Positions 14,125 through 14,352 of a stretch of 14,352 nt of DNA are shown piece by piece; the first letter of the stretch is position 1; each line of letters opens with the position of its first letter. The notes beneath the pieces are model-generated. The model made no database searches. It was not told the origin of the DNA and was given only the letters and a program-made list of their open reading frames with translations. Source of the DNA: JADJOY01 sp046331705 [NCBI: bacterium] (GTDB taxonomy: Bacteria > JADJOY01). The stretch spans positions 1-14,352 of the forward strand of contig JAXLQJ010000100.1 of NCBI GenBank assembly GCA_046331705.1, read 5' to 3'. A program made the position numbers and the translations under genes.

Positions 14125-14224
14125 CAGCGCGACCGCGGCGGCGCCGGAGCGCGGTCGTCCGCGGAGCCGGAACGCTGCGACTCGAGCCGCAGGGGAAACG
14201 GCCACCGAGGAAGACGAGGGGGAC

Positions 14225-14352
14225 ATGGAAGACGCCACCGGAGGATGCCTGTGCGGTGCCGTGCGTTACCGCGTGCGGGCACCGCTTCGAAACGTCGTGA
14301 ACTGCCATTGCGGCCAGTGCCGACGCTGGCACGGCCACGTGGGTGCCTACAC
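14225..14352 (+). CDS. GFA/CENP-V-fold zinc-binding protein, 3' end outside window
   Basis: The frame starts at ATG 14225, preceded by a purine-rich GAGGGGG ribosome-binding site (14216-14222), and runs off the window after 42 codons. The visible residues hold two diagnostic cysteine clusters of the glutathione-dependent formaldehyde-activating (GFA/CENP-V) family: GGCLCGAVRYRV (C8, C10) and VVNCHCGQCRRWHG (C27, C29, C32). These ligate zinc in that fold. Family members include Gfa, which speeds S-hydroxymethylglutathione formation, but most homologues have no proven activity, so 'GFA family' is as far as the sequence allows. It is divergent from the PIG-L-type gene across 175 bp, with direct repeats between them. 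Confidence 0.85.
   Translation, partial: MEDATGGCLCGAVRYRVRAPLRNVVNCHCGQCRRWHGHVGAY

Noticed and set aside
1-14352. tRNA, rRNA, CRISPR arrays, transposases
   Set aside because: None was seen on either strand by reading. No repeat-spacer pattern and no transposase motif is present.

Overview
The window is GC-rich chromosomal DNA from a Gram-negative bacterium. A LolA-type lipoprotein carrier, an FtsK translocase and an exported PIG-L deacetylase with a lipoprotein-like leader imply an outer membrane and a periplasm. Base composition, frequent GTG starts and gene content would fit a deltaproteobacterial or myxobacterial-type lineage. There is no rRNA or other marker here, so that placement is only an inference.

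Layout. (1) 1-840 (+): the 3' part of a TPR-repeat protein. (2) 4244-1000 (-): a two-gene operon of B12-binding-domain radical SAM enzymes. Its first gene appears to be read from a leaderless GTG start directly behind a good sigma70-like promoter. (3) 4412-6211 (+), divergent from that operon: a membrane protein with about seven hydrophobic segments fused to a C-terminal YncE-like beta-propeller. The divergent spacer contains a strong hairpin. (4) 6212-8122: an accessory-looking pocket holding a ribbon-helix-helix/PIN toxin-antitoxin pair (+), a small unknown membrane protein (-) flanked by about 80-bp imperfect direct repeats, and a gene-poor stretch of visibly lower GC with a perfect 22-bp palindrome. 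(5) 12983-8175 (-): a tight operon of HtrA/DegP-like protein, ftsK and lolA. The first two genes overlap as ATGA, and a hairpin follows lolA. (6) 14049-13087 (-): a probably exported PIG-L/LmbE-type deacetylase. Divergent from it at 14225 (+) is the 5' end of a GFA/CENP-V-fold zinc protein that runs off the window.

How the genes work together. The HtrA-like/FtsK/LolA group looks like an envelope and division housekeeping operon, but the HtrA-like member has Asn where the catalytic Ser should be, so it is probably not an active protease. The two radical SAM proteins probably act in sequence on a common, perhaps membrane-associated, substrate; their chemistry cannot be read from sequence. The divergent membrane propeller is a candidate partner by position only.

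Most worth a second look: the Ser/Asn transposition in the HtrA-like protein, the tandem radical SAM pair with the divergent membrane propeller, the repeat-flanked small membrane gene, the isolated 22-bp palindrome, and the leaderless promoter.
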